NCBI RefSeq assembly: GCF_015706575.1
Contig: NW_024037059.1
Span: forward strand, 12,437,730 to 12,501,729
Direction: 5' to 3'
DNA: 64,000 nucleotides
Origin: Patiria miniata
Taxonomy: Eukaryota > Echinodermata > Asteroidea > Valvatida > Asterinidae
Positions 43,587 through 55,439 of this stretch are shown piece by piece; position 1 is the first letter of the stretch; every line of letters begins with the position of its first letter. The notes under the pieces are model-generated. The model searched no databases. It had not been told where the DNA came from and saw only the letters and a list, made by a program, of their open reading frames with translations. A program made the translations under genes and the position numbers.

Positions 43587-43710
43587 TGAAGAGTATATAT
43601 CCTGCAAGCCACATTTGGATCTAAATAGGAACCAATCTCACTCTCGCAAAGACTTTGAAAATATTTGTAGTGTTGTTCAGCTTTGTTATATTCTCTATGT
43701 GATTCGACAG

Positions 43711-43783
43711 GGAAATGGTAAGTCTTCCGCTCGTGTCGATCCAAGCTGGTGCTCTCGAAGGACTCTCCAGTCTTGAAACCCCT
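43711..43783 (+). pseudogene. LRR exon B3, unit 3 (73 nt, frameshifted)
   Basis: Acceptor (gattcgacag) and donor (gtaagttg) are clear. The exon reads EMVSLPLVSIQAGALEGLSSLET but ends cccct, giving 73 nt instead of 72. The extra C in this run breaks the frame or is a sequencing error. IPxGxF is replaced by IQAGAL, so this is also a divergent copy. Confidence 0.7.
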
Positions 43784-43859
43784 GTAAGTTGGATATTGTT
43801 GCTGATGTCAAAAAGAGACACTAAAAGCTCCATTTGCATTTCAAGCTATTTAAACGAGA

Positions 43860-44599
43860 ACCAATCTTACACTAAAAAATATATCAATCTCATGCTAAAA
43901 AAAGAGAGAGTTTTTTTAAGCAATTTTTTAAATCATATTTTTAATTTGGACGTGGGCAATGTCTTTACGGCTCCTTTTTTAATTATAGTTTGCAAAATGT
44001 AGATATTGCACAAGCACAGCGAGTTTTAAAGGGTTTGGTAAAGACATTTCTGCCAAGGGACACGTTGTGCTAAACAAAAAAGGCCTGAATCAGTGAGTGT
44101 AATTGGAAATTGGGATTTTACGTACGTTTTATTATCAAGGTAAGTTAGTATGCTGGGTTGATATTCTACAAATATTTGTTAAAACTTCGTCATTAAGCCA
44201 TTTAAACTTTGCAATTCCCATGAATGAGGATTTTTACAATGTATTGCTATCATACAAAAATAATATAAGTGATGGCAATTCCAGAAAACTGATAAAGATG
44301 TCCAATAAGATTTCCCAAAACTTATATCTGCAACCTTATAAAAACAATGTCGATGTTTCCTATCGAGTCCAAACACTAGTTGTAAGGTAAATTTTAGGCT
44401 ATTAAATATAATTGGCCAACTTTACTATTTGTTTTATAACGAGCCTGCGGATCAATGGTTGAACACATGAACATGTTTGAAAGACAGTTAACATGAAAGA
44501 AAATAGTATGCCAGTTGCTTAGAATATATGGGTTTCGAGAAGGCCAAGGCCTATATTGGCAAAATGTAAAGACAATATTTAACATCTGATCTTTTTCAG
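43860..44599. other. Intron, nothing recognised
   Basis: A/T-rich sequence that is not shared with the other units. I see no exon or mobile element that I can support. Confidence 0.5.
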
Positions 44600-44677
44600 T
44601 CGCCTGCTTAATATATCAGGCACGTTGACTAAGCTTGATAAAGTCGCCTCTGATGGGTTACCAGCCTTGCAACACGC
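44600..44677 (+). CDS. LRR exon C, unit 3 (78 nt)
   Basis: This is a third exon type: acceptor ctttttcag, donor gtaagtc, 78 nt (26 codons), phase 2 to phase 2. It encodes RLLNISGTLTKLDKVASDGL then PALQHA, an LRR-like LxxL-x-x-DGLPALQ pattern with two extra residues. It is unrelated in sequence to classes A and B and occurs once. Confidence 0.7.
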
Positions 44678-45521
44678 GTAAGTCATTTAGTTGCTCTTAA
44701 AGTAAAATCGATTGTAATAGTTTTTATCATGCACAGATAGTGCTTGGGAAAGTGATGTTTTTCGGTAACCAATTCGTACCGATTCATGAGAGCATCAAAC
44801 AGCGGCGGCGGAACGGTTTTCAAACTGGGGGGGGGGGGGGGGGGGGGGTCAACAAAAAGGGGCACTTGCTAAGTAAAAGGCATCTTCCGTCGGAGCAGCA
44901 GCGTATCCAGCATTTAAATTGTTTGGCACATCCGTGCTGAAATGTTGACACGTTTTTTGACCGGACACTTTGCCTCCGTGAAATCAAATATTGTGTGTGT
45001 TTGTACAAGCATTGCATTCACTGTGTGGACTTCCGAACAAAAGATGTCCACATAAACCAGGTAGCAGCGACGTTGTGTGGACTTGCCCACGTCCACACAC
45101 GTTTTTTCCCTCTCTGGAAAACAGGTTTAGAGGCATTTTTGAGTTACGTTTATTTGTGGCAAAATGAAGAGAAACACTAAAGGGAATCATAGAAAACAAT
45201 TTGGGTTGAAAGAGGTTTCACAGTTTGAGTAAAATGATTTTTTTCACTGGTTTTTCTTAACTACACACGAAAACAAAGGAATGTCCACTCCACACTAGGT
45301 ATGCAAAACAAACATGCCTGTGTGTGTGCGTGTTTTATGGTGTAAATCGAGCACACACACGTGCAACATCATCGATGAATTGATGACAGGAACCAAATCG
45401 AGGACGACCCCAATTAAAAAACGTGTACAAAACCAATAAGAGCTGTTGCAAACAAATTAGAGTATAAACAAAGGAAAGGGAAGAGGAAAAATAGGAAAAT
45501 CCTCGATTTACACATTAAAAA
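44678..45521. other. Intron with a poly-G hAT-like end
   Basis: A hAT-like left end (about 44800, cagcggcggcggaacgg) leads into a run of about 20 G (44827-44848). Its partner end is not visible before the gap. I see no exon. Confidence 0.45.
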
Positions 45522-46021
45522 NNNNNNNNNNNNNNNNNNNNNNNNNNNNNNNNNNNNNNNNNNNNNNNNNNNNNNNNNNNNNNNNNNNNNNNNNNNNNNN
45601 NNNNNNNNNNNNNNNNNNNNNNNNNNNNNNNNNNNNNNNNNNNNNNNNNNNNNNNNNNNNNNNNNNNNNNNNNNNNNNNNNNNNNNNNNNNNNNNNNNNN
45701 NNNNNNNNNNNNNNNNNNNNNNNNNNNNNNNNNNNNNNNNNNNNNNNNNNNNNNNNNNNNNNNNNNNNNNNNNNNNNNNNNNNNNNNNNNNNNNNNNNNN
45801 NNNNNNNNNNNNNNNNNNNNNNNNNNNNNNNNNNNNNNNNNNNNNNNNNNNNNNNNNNNNNNNNNNNNNNNNNNNNNNNNNNNNNNNNNNNNNNNNNNNN
45901 NNNNNNNNNNNNNNNNNNNNNNNNNNNNNNNNNNNNNNNNNNNNNNNNNNNNNNNNNNNNNNNNNNNNNNNNNNNNNNNNNNNNNNNNNNNNNNNNNNNN
46001 NNNNNNNNNNNNNNNNNNNNN
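45522..46021. other. Assembly gap, 500 N
   Basis: Exactly 500 N, the size of a placeholder scaffold gap. The start of unit 4 and possibly exons lie in it. True length is unknown. Confidence 0.99.
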
Positions 46022-46760
46022 TGAGGAATGCCTCAAACGCTTCAAGAATCGTAAGGAAAGTAAAGATAGTCCTTCCAAATTTTCTTAATCCATCTACATC
46101 AACCCAGCCCTTATTTTCGCGATCTACAACGTGACGACGCAAATCTGGACCATCAAGCAAATTGCAGAACGTTCATCCCTTCCACTTAGTTTTGTGCGCA
46201 TGCGCCAACATCTCGGCTAATGCCGGTGACTGTCGAAATGGCAGCGCCGCGGAGAGGAAAGACACACCGTTTTTTCATCTGAAAACGTCCTTTTCATTTG
46301 CTATTAAATGTGAAATACAATGCAACCGATGAAATGAAATGAGTTAACTTTATTTTTTGCCATATTTTTGTGATAGAAGTTCGATATTTCAAGAAATGTC
46401 GTTTTAGATCGTTGTTTGCTTTCCATTTGCATGCAATCATCGTCAAAAGGGCCAACTTTAGTTTTTTTTAGTGTTTTCCAGTTTCCCCAAACATGTCACT
46501 TATCAAATCTGCGGCACCTTTGACGTCACGACCTTTATCGGAGATCAGCAAAACAGTTACTGTTGTCATATCATCCGCGGACTTTCAGACCTCACTACAA
46601 AAAGCTGCTCTTCAATTCGACAAATATCAGAAACGAGGCTGCCCCACCCCGACTCTCCTCCAACAGCCTATGCAAACCGACAATGTACAGAACCGAACTT
46701 TCTCATGAGCATGAAGTTTCTCGATACACAAGTACCGGTATCCTACCTATCGTTGGATTA
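46022..46760 (+). pseudogene. Decayed LINE fragment (unit 4)
   Basis: It contains the pre-RT block (EECLKRFKNRK-type), the unknown block, and then, after a large deletion, the C-terminal block QICGTFDVTTFIGDQQNSYC. The YADD part is missing. Confidence 0.7.
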
Positions 46761-47102
46761 ACGAAGCAGTAAACCAAATGAATAAAATGTAGGCCTATGG
46801 CAGAAAATTTGTTTTATTTTTTTCTTCTGAGCAAACTGATATAACGTCAATCGGGAAGTGACGTTATTCTTCTGAGCAATTGATATAACGGGTTCAATCT
46901 GGAATTTAATACAATATTAATTTTTAAGCAAAAGAATATATGTAACAGATCGTAATAACTGTTACATTCACCACAATGTGGGTTTCAGATGATTATGTTG
47001 CAATGTTACGTCTTTGGAATGTAAATAAGAAATATTTTGTTGTACAGGGTGTATATAAGAAAGACAAACAAAGGTATCATATCAACAGGATATGAACTTA
47101 AC

Positions 47103-47578
47103 GACCATTAGGCCCAAAAAAGGCTCCGGTTTCTAGTATGAGCTTGCCCAAAAAGGGGTGCGGCGACGCGGCTTTTTTTTTTTTACCTGATTTTTTTTGC
47201 TTCAAATGTCGGCTGATGACTGCAAATAGTGCCCGACTAAACTTAGTGCAAATATATGGGAGTCCAGAGAGGCCACATAAAGCTTATTCTCGACCATAAC
47301 CCAATCTAAAAGCACGTTAAAATTGTGCAGCAGCAGGATTCCAGTCAAACCAGTGAGTTTGGCGTTTTGAGACATCATCTTTCATTGAAAAAAAAACTTT
47401 TTCATTTGCCACGCGCATGGCTAAGGCGACGCGCGCGCCTTACCAGAAACCGGAGACTTTTTTTGGGCCTTATTATGGTTTTTCATAAGTACGGATTTAG
47501 TGCTTCATGCAGGGCACGCCTCCATGATAATTGGAAATAAGCTTATGCTCCCAAGTCTATGATAAAACCATAATAAAC
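47103..47578. mobile_element. Harbinger-like MITE nested in the fold-back MITE (unit 4)
   Basis: The fold-back MITE (gaccatta ... ccataataaacg) is interrupted by 47111-47469. That insert begins ggcccaaaaaaggctccggt and ends with the inverted form (ccggagactttttttgggcc). A 3-bp duplication tta flanks it (47108-47110, 47470-47472). TIRs starting GG and a TTA/TAA duplication fit the PIF/Harbinger superfamily. Other units show the empty site. Confidence 0.82.
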
Positions 47579-47685
47579 GTCATAGTAGTACATATTTTGG
47601 TCACATTTTCCCAGTGTTTTAGATTTATCTTTTGGGAGGGCACCATACATTTACATTTCATCTCTGTTTATTCTTGACTTGACAG

Positions 47686-47756
47686 TACGATGGACAGTCT
47701 TCCTCTACAGTGGATCCGTAACGGTACATTTAGCGGCTGATCAATCTCCGCTCGCT
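47686..47756 (+). pseudogene. LRR exon A, unit 4 (1-nt deletion)
   Basis: Splice sites are intact but the exon is 71 nt. A g is missing (tagcggctgatc instead of tagcgggctgatc), which creates an immediate TGA after the FSG segment. Inclusion would terminate translation. A single-base assembly error next to a g-run is possible. Confidence 0.8.
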
Positions 47757-48293
47757 GTAAGTTTGATACGGTTCCTGTTTGCTTTCGATGTCACAGCAGG
47801 CAGTGCAAACTCTATTTGCATCATAAGCTTTGGCATCAATCCGACTCTGTCTAAAGTTACCGTTAAGTGTTTTCTTTCGAGTTAGAGTAACATTCCTTAA
47901 AGAAGCTGTTAATCCCAGAAAATTATATTTTGATTTAGCAGATAATACAAATGTTATTGTCACAATTTTGTTGTCTTAATAGAAATACATGTGATCAACA
48001 TAGCTGTCTTTGGAGTGATCTCTGTTGTTTGCAAATCGCTGCTAGTGAACGCTCCCATTCTTTATCACATAACAAACTGAACAGCTTGATGAGACAGTAA
48101 TTTTGGCTGTATAATATTCTTCGAGATCATCTGTCAGGTTCGTTTCGTGTTAAGTAGTTATCCAAGAGCATGAAGTCGCTGCAAGCTCTATCCAACATCA
48201 CACACTTTGTTGTCGTTGATGAATACTGCAGTAACGAATATGCAAGTAAACTGATTTTTTTTAAAGCTCGTTAATGTAAGTCATAACAAAAAT

Positions 48294-48364
48294 CGTTCAG
48301 GTGGGACTCGAATCCACGACCTCCTGCTTTCTAGTGCAGACTTGTTACCACTCGACTACCGACC
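48294..48364 (-). repeat. tRNA-like sequence (unit 4)
   Basis: Copy of the tRNA-like repeat with a T-arm mismatch (aatccacg) and further decay. Confidence 0.55.
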
Positions 48365-48543
48365 TAGAGGATATTTTGGCTGGTTTGAATATGATGTACA
48401 TAGCAGCGGGTTCCGCATTTAACTATTCATATTAAGATGGAAGAATATTTGCACCGGGGTAATGTAAATCAATATTAGGTTTGCCCTTCACCGATATATA
48501 ACACTGTATACTCAGTGTAATCTCCCGAGTGAAAGTTGAAAAA

Positions 48544-48606
48544 ATTCACTCGGTGGGACTCGAACCCAGGCCTTCCTGCTCGTGGGTTCGAGTCCCCCGA
48601 GTGATT
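48544..48606. repeat. Inverted tRNA T-arm hairpin (unit 4)
   Basis: This copy of the fold-back has a few mismatches and a short deletion in the right arm (gtcccccgag), so it pairs less well than in the other units. Confidence 0.8.
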
Positions 48607-48814
48607 ATTTGAAAAATGGTCTTAATCTGCCCATGGTTAAATTAAAATGAAATGGCAAATTTACGTTCATGCCTTATGGGTAGTTTAGTTAAATAGAGAT
48701 GAAAAAAAAAACTGAAAGGAAAATCATACTTCAATAGTACTATAAACACCAATCTAAATGTATTTATTTGGCAGTGTATTTCAGTTTCGTTATATTCCCC
48801 TTTTGATTCGATAG

Positions 48815-48886
48815 TAAGATGGTAAATCTTTCGCTCGTGTCGATTCCAGCTGCTTCATTTAGCGGACTCTCCAATCTCCGATACCT
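48815..48886 (+). CDS. LRR exon B, unit 4
   Basis: The exon is 72 nt, phase 2 to phase 2, with intact splice sites. It encodes KMVNLSLVSIPAASFSGLSN then LRY. It is an undamaged counterpart of the frameshifted unit 2 exon. Confidence 0.86.
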
Positions 48887-48959
48887 GTAAGTTTGATATG
48901 CCTAGTATCTTGTTTGTGCTCAGGAGTTTATTTACTTCAGGCTGTATTATACGGAAGCC

Positions 48960-49200
48960 TGTTCGTGTCAGGTTTTTAAAGTGAAACAAAATATTGTTGC
49001 AAAATAACGCAATAATTTTGGGAAAGAACGCAATACTTATGCGAAATAGCGCAATAGTATTGCGAAATAATGCAATATATGGAGAAATTACGCAACGTTG
49101 TATGGAGAAATAATCCAATACATTGCGAAATAACGAGATAGCATTACGTAATTACACAATTAGTTTTTGTGACATGAAACGCAATGGTTTTTGCAAATAA
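48960..49200. repeat. GCGAAATAACGCAAT repeat block (after unit 4)
   Basis: Same dispersed AT-rich repeat. Non-coding. Confidence 0.7.
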
Positions 49201-49689
49201 GTAGGTATATAATGCAATGGGTCCGAATGATAAAACCTTTATTATAGGCATACTTCGGCAAATTCTCACGCAATATTTTATGAGAGATAAAATTTGTGTG
49301 GTGATAAAAGCCTACCCGAGTGCGTGGCGGATCATGTGCTTTTAAAGGGGTTGACGGAGGGTGTTGAAGTTAACACAGAGACAATTACTAAGAGGGACCA
49401 AAGGCCTAAAGCAAATGAATCCAGATCTTATGACGATTGTTACTTAACGATTTTTTCGGGAACATTGTGATTTCTCTCCAGGTTCATATATAAGCCTAAC
49501 ATAAAATGAACAAAAATGACTTTGGCCGGACGGAAGATGATGGTTAACAACCTTAACAATCCCCACAATCCACCACTGCCTAATACCCCCATATAAGCAT
49601 GTCTTATAAAACAAATGAAGGGCTAAAGGTACAGTTATATGGCCGAACTTTCAAAAATTCGTTGAATTTCTTCACGACACTTTAAAAAC

Positions 49690-52315
49690 AAAGTTTCAAG
49701 AGTGTTTCTTGATGCAAGGCATCAGTGAACTTGCAGGCGCGTTTTCGTCTACCTCGCTCCAAACCAACACGAACACTCGATCTAGATGAGCTAAAGACCC
49801 AGACACCAGAGCAGTCTATAACGAGCTGGTCAAGGAGAAGCTCAACGTCTTGACATCACCACTGTCGACGATTTCAACGTGAACGTTGTCGATGCCCTCC
49901 AGTCTCCGCTACGCTGCTATATTCGAAATCCCATTGCAAATCGATTTACATAAACGATCCAACGTTGCAGAACTTGTTTCGAAAGGCAAGACGAAGTCAG
50001 ACGTTCGGGAGAATCAGAGGTATCTAAAGCAAAAAAAATGTCCAGGCTGATCCTGATCAGAACCCGTCAGCTCACTAAATGAGCATTTCAAAGCAGAAGC
50101 TCAGCTCATAAGCTCACTCAATACCCAGCGGAACATAGAAAAGTTGATCGCAACTGCCAAACTCCAAGTGACTCTACTTATAACCAAGACTGAAATTAAC
50201 CTGCCTATACCAGACCAAATTCTTGCCCAGGCTTCAAGAACTGCTTCAATCCCATCCAAACCACCTTCCACCCCGGAATTCGATCATTCACTGTTGTTAA
50301 CGACCTTCCTCCAAGAAAATACAACATCTTAGCCGATATCAACCATGACCCCCCTTCTAAAATGGAAATTGAGGAATGCCTCAAACGCCTCAAGAATCGT
50401 ATAAGGAAAGTCAAAATAGTCCTCCCGAATTTCTTAAATTCATCTACATCAACCCAGCCCCTATTGACGCGATCTACAACCTGACGCTGCAAATCTAGGC
50501 CATCAAGCAAATTGCAGCATGTTCATCCCTTCCACTTAGTTTGTACGCATGCGCCAACCTCTCGGCTAATGCCGGTGAACGTGAAATACAATGCAACCAG
50601 TTGAAATGAAATGAGTTGATTTTCATTTCATTCGCCATATTTTTGAGAAAAAAAATCGATGTTTCTAGAAAATGTCGTTTTAGATCGCTGTTTGCTTCCA
50701 TTTCCATGCAATCATCGGCAAAAGAGCTAACTTAATTTGGTGATTTTTTTAATGTTCTTCAGTTTCCCCAAACATGCCACTTATCACAGCATTTGAATGA
50801 GATGTGAAAAAATATTATTACAGGATTTACGAGTTATTGCGAAAAGGTTTACGTTCCTTAGGTGGCTATTATTTTTGAAGTTTCCGACCGTACGTTTACA
50901 TGTACGAACTGCGCGCCGTTAAAAACGATGTCACTTGTACGAACGGCCAATGTTGGGCTGTCCTGGAGCGCGGAAAATCACGCTGCCCTATATGGGTCAG
51001 CGGAAAAAAAGTATAACTTCGGCGAATACGTCTTTCTTTCGTGAACTGTCCTATTCGCAATAACTCGGAAATGGTATCATTATTTTTATCTATTCTTTGC
51101 CTAAATGGCAATGTCTTTAATTTGTCCAGGAAAACTGGATAAATTTTTTAAAATCCGATTGATTCTCGCAGGGTTTGAAGAATTTTCGGGGAAATTTTTT
51201 TTCTCTCTTAAAATCTCTTTTTTTAAGAGTAATTTTTACATTTGGACAATGTCAGCTCATGACATGATTGTAAACTTCATATTTAAAGTTTTCAGAAATG
51301 TTCATGAGTTTAGGTCGTCTGTAACTTGTGGATGATTACCCGGTATGTGATAATGTTTTCGGCTGATCGACGGGTGCGGATTAATGGCGCCATCTGTCGT
51401 CTGTACGATTTCAGAATCTTTTGGTCCATTACGCATGTGGGAAAAAACTAAGTGGTGCACAAAGGCAAGGGCATGAACATACTTGAAAAGACCGCCTAAA
51501 AGCTCCATCGACGACATGCGAACTCTCCTGGTCGGATATGCCGATGATTTCATCCTTTTCCTCAACACTGCACCTGCACGCCATACCTCCAAACCGCTGC
51601 CGCCCTCCTCAACGACGTGTTCGTCGATGTCGATCTCAAGATCAATTTTAAAGACAGAGACGATGATATCAAACTTTACAACCATCAACCCCAACATCCT
51701 CTACCCCTCCTAGGTTATCCAAATCAACAACATGAACATCAAAAACACCGAGACATTCAAGTACCTGGGCACATTATATCACATGCCCAACCAACACCAG
51801 GGACATCGAAATCAGCTACCGGGTCAACAGTCACGCTCAAATTGCACCCCTAACAAGGCACTGTTAGTAAATCATTGGATAAAATAATGTGACATTGCGA
51901 GTTCCATACCTTGGTAGCCTGATTAAAAGTACACTTACCTTATTCCAGCCAAAACTGGAACCCACTGAGGAGGCAGAGGCAACATTTGGATGCTGTGTAT
52001 AGGGACTTTCTACGCAGAATGGTCCGTGGTGGATTTTGCTCAGTCAGCGCAGATTGGTGGGGAACACAAGTTTCACTACACCAATGCGAGAATTCACCAA
52101 ATCTGCGGCACCTCTGACGTCACGGCCTTTATCGAAAATCAGCAAAACAGCTACTGTTGTCATATCATCCGCGGATTTTCAGACCTCACCACGAATAAGC
52201 TGCTCTTCAATGCCGACAAATATCAGAAACGAGGCCGCCCCACCCCAACTCCCCTCCAACAAGCCTGTGCAAACAGACAATGTACAGAAGCCGAACTTGT
52301 CCATGAGCATTGAAG
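49690..52315 (+). pseudogene. Decayed LINE (unit 5)
   Basis: Linker, pre-RT block, YADD box (about 51540) and C-terminal block (51990-52313) are retained with stops and frameshifts. Relative to unit 6 it has lost 83 bp near 50578 (gccggtgaa joined to cgtgaaatac). Otherwise it is nearly identical to 55440-58130. Confidence 0.75.
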
Positions 52316-52652
52316 TTCCCGATACACAAGTATACCGGTATTCTGCCAATCGTTAGAATAATGAAGCAGTAAACCAAATGAATGAAATGTAGGCCTATGG
52401 CAGAAAATTTGTTTTACTTTTCTTCTGAGCAAACTGATATAATTTCAATCGGGAGTTACAATGTTAATTTTGTCTTTAAGAAAAAGAATATAATGTAACA
52501 GATCATAATAACTGTTACATTCACCACAATGTGGGTTCAGATGATTATGTTGCAATGTTATGTCTTTGGAATGTAAATGAGAAATATTTTGTTATACAGG
52601 ATGTATAAGAAAGACAAACAAAGGTATCATATCAACAGGATATGAACTTAAC

Positions 52653-52772
52653 GACCATTATTATGGTTTTATCATAAACTACGGATTTAGTGCTTCATGC
52701 AGGGCAACGCCTCCAAGATATTGGAAATAAGCTTACTGCTCCCCAGTCTATGATAAAACCATAATAATGGTC
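52653..52772. repeat. Fold-back MITE upstream of exon A (unit 5)
   Basis: Intact copy with gaccattattatgg arms. Confidence 0.85.
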
Positions 52773-52873
52773 ATTAGTAGTACATATTTTAGTCACATTT
52801 TCCCAATGTTTTAGTGTGTTTTTTTTTGGAGGGCACCATACATTTACATTTCTGGGTTTTTTTGACTTGACAG

Positions 52874-52945
52874 TACGATGGAAAGTCTTCCTCTTCAAAG
52901 GATTCCCAACGGTACATTTAGCGGGCTGATCAATCTCCGCGAGCT
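52874..52945 (+). CDS. LRR exon A, unit 5
   Basis: The exon is 72 nt, phase 2 to phase 2. It encodes TMESLPLQRIPNGTFSGLIN then LRE. It differs from unit 1 at strand and turn positions only. Confidence 0.87.
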
Positions 52946-53506
52946 GTAAGTTTGATACGGTTCATGTTTGTTTCCGATGTCACAGCTGACAGTGCAATCT
53001 GTATTGCATCATGAGCTTTGGCATCAATCCGTCTCTCTCCAAAGTTACCGTTAAGCGTTTTCTTTGGAGTTAGAGTAACATTACTTAAAGTAGCTGTTAA
53101 GCCCGGAAAATTTAATCAGGATGTAATCAGTTATTTTGCTATATTTTGATTGAACAGATAATACATTAAGGTATTGTCACAATTTTGTGGGTTTAATAGA
53201 AATACATGTGATCAAAATAGCTGTCTTTGGAGTGATCCCTGTTGTTTGCAAATCGCTGCTAGTGTACGCTCATATTCTATCGCATAACTAACTTCAGCTT
53301 GATGAGACAGTAATTTTGGCTGTATGACATTCTTCGAGATCATCTGTTAGATTCGTTTCGTGTTTGGTAGTTATCCAAGAGCATGAAGTCGCTGCAAGCT
53401 CTATCCAACATCCCACACTTTGTTGTCGTTGATGAATAGCTGCAGTAACGAATATGCAAGTAAACCGATTTTTTTAAAGCTCGTTATTGTAAGTCATACC
53501 AAAAAT

Positions 53507-53580
53507 CGTTCAGGTGGGACTCGAACCCACGACCTCCTGCTTTCTAGTGCAGACGTGTTACCACTCGACCACCGTGCTTA
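53507..53580 (-). repeat. tRNA-like sequence (unit 5)
   Basis: Copy of the tRNA-like repeat with an intact T-arm. Confidence 0.6.
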
Positions 53581-53759
53581 GAGGATCGGTTGGCTGGTTT
53601 GAATATGAAGTACATAGCAGCGGGTACCGCATTTAACTATTCATATTAAGATGGAAGAATATTTGCGCCGGGGTAATGTAAATCAATATTAGGTTTTGCC
53701 CTTCACCGATATATAAACACTGTATACTCAGTGTAACCTCCCCAGTGAAAGTTGGAAAA

Positions 53760-53824
53760 AATCACTCGGTGGGACTCGAACCCACGACCTCCTGCTCGTG
53801 GGTTCGAGTCCCACCCGAGTGATT
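53760..53824. repeat. Inverted tRNA T-arm hairpin (unit 5)
   Basis: Near-perfect fold-back as in units 1 and 2. Confidence 0.9.
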
Positions 53825-53855
53825 ATTTGAAAAATGGTCTTAATCTGCCCAATGG

Positions 53856-54372
53856 TTAAAGCTACAGTCCATCATTTGTAATTTGTGCATTTTGTTCGTT
53901 TGAAGCAACAAAAGAGTTCAAAATCTAATGAAGGATACTGAGCAACTAACCTGATGAAGTTTCAGCTCAGCTTCAGCTGTACATTCCGAGAAAAACAGCA
54001 TTCTAAGATCTCAATTTCAAATCAAAAGTTACTGAATCATGTTTTGAATTGTTTTGAATTGCAGCTATACGCGACGTTGCGCACTGATCCGACGAATTAT
54101 AACAACCGCGCGCGCGTGTGCGTCGTTCCAATACTTGTGCGCGCTGCGCTGAATAACAAAACGAACTTCTAATTTAAATTTCTTACGGTGCTTCTTAAGA
54201 ATCACCGTTGGAACTGCCTTCTTTCGTTAATTACTTCAAAATTACAGCTTCCCAGAAAGAATGATTTCACAGGGAGTTTAGTTTCCTTACTATCTTTCAA
54301 CCAAGTTTGTTTTCAACAATAATTACGCCAGTTACTTTTCGGATGGCTGCAAATGATGGACTATAGCTTTAA
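53856..54372. mobile_element. TTAA-flanked element with 19-bp TIRs (unit 5 only)
   Basis: Element 53860-54368 (509 bp) has inverted ends agctacagtccatcatttg / caaatgatggactatagct with one mismatch. TTAA flanks both sides (53856-53859, 54369-54372). The same intron in units 1, 2, 4 and 6 reads ggttaaattaaaat without it. TTAA duplication fits piggyBac-type mobility. It contains no transposase. Confidence 0.9.
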
Positions 54373-54543
54373 ATTAAAATGAAATGGCAAATCTACGTTC
54401 ATGCCTTATAGGCCGTTTAATTGGATAAAGATTAAAAACTGAAAGGAAAATAATTTTTTCAATAGTACTATTAACACCAATCTAAAATGTATATATTTTG
54501 CAGTGTATTTCAGTTGTGTTATATTCCCCTTTTGATTCAATAG

Positions 54544-54615
54544 TAAGATGGTAAATCTTCCGCTCGTGTCGATTCCAGCTGCTTCATTTAGCGCACTCTC
54601 CAATCTCGGATACCT
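54544..54615 (+). CDS. LRR exon B, unit 5
   Basis: The exon is 72 nt, phase 2 to phase 2. It encodes KMVNLPLVSIPAASFSALSN then LGY. The acceptor is ttcaatag instead of ttcgatag. FSG is changed to FSA. Confidence 0.86.
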
Positions 54616-54689
54616 GTAAGTTTGATATGCCTAGTATCTTGTTTGTGCTCAGGAGTTTATTTACTTCAGGCTGTATTATACGGAAGCCT

Positions 54690-54930
54690 GTTCGTGTCAG
54701 GTTTTAAAAGTGAAACAAAATATTGTTGCAAAATAACGCAATAATTTTGGGAAAGAACGCAATACTTATGCGAAATAGCGCAATAGTATTGCGAAATAAT
54801 GCAATATATGGAGAAATTACGCAACGTTGTATGGAGAAATAATCCAATACATTGCGAAATAACGAGATAGCATTACGTAATTACACAATTAGTTTTTGTG
54901 ACATGAAACGCAATGGTTTTTGCAAATAAG
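54690..54930. repeat. GCGAAATAACGCAAT repeat block (after unit 5)
   Basis: Same dispersed AT-rich repeat. Non-coding. Confidence 0.7.
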
Positions 54931-55439
54931 TAGGTATATAATGCAATGGGTCCGAATGATAAAACCTTTATTATAGGCATACTTCGGCAAATTCTCACGC
55001 AATATTTTATGAGAGATAAAATTTGTGTGGTGATAAAAGCCTACCCGAGTGCGTGGCGGATCATGTGCTTTTAAAGGGGGTTGACGGAGGGTGTTGAAGT
55101 TAACACAGAGACAATTACTAAGAGGGACCAAAGGCCTAAAGCAAATGAATCCAGATCTTATGACGATTGTTACTTAACGATTTTTTTCGGGAACATTGTG
55201 ATTTTCTCTCCAGGTTTCATATATAAGCCTAACATAAAATGAACAAAAATGACTTTGGCCGGACGGAAGATAATGGTTAACAACCTTAACAATCCCCACA
55301 ATCCACCACTGCCTAATACCCCCGTATTAGCATGTCTTATAAAACAAATGAAGGGCTAAAGGTACAGTTATATGGCCGAACTTTCAAAAATTCGTTGAAT
55401 TTCTTCACGACACTTTAAAAACAAAGTTTCAAGAGTGTT

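Noticed and set aside
45414..46160. 248- and 187-codon minus-strand frames
   Set aside because: They exist only because the 500-N gap is translated as unknown residues.
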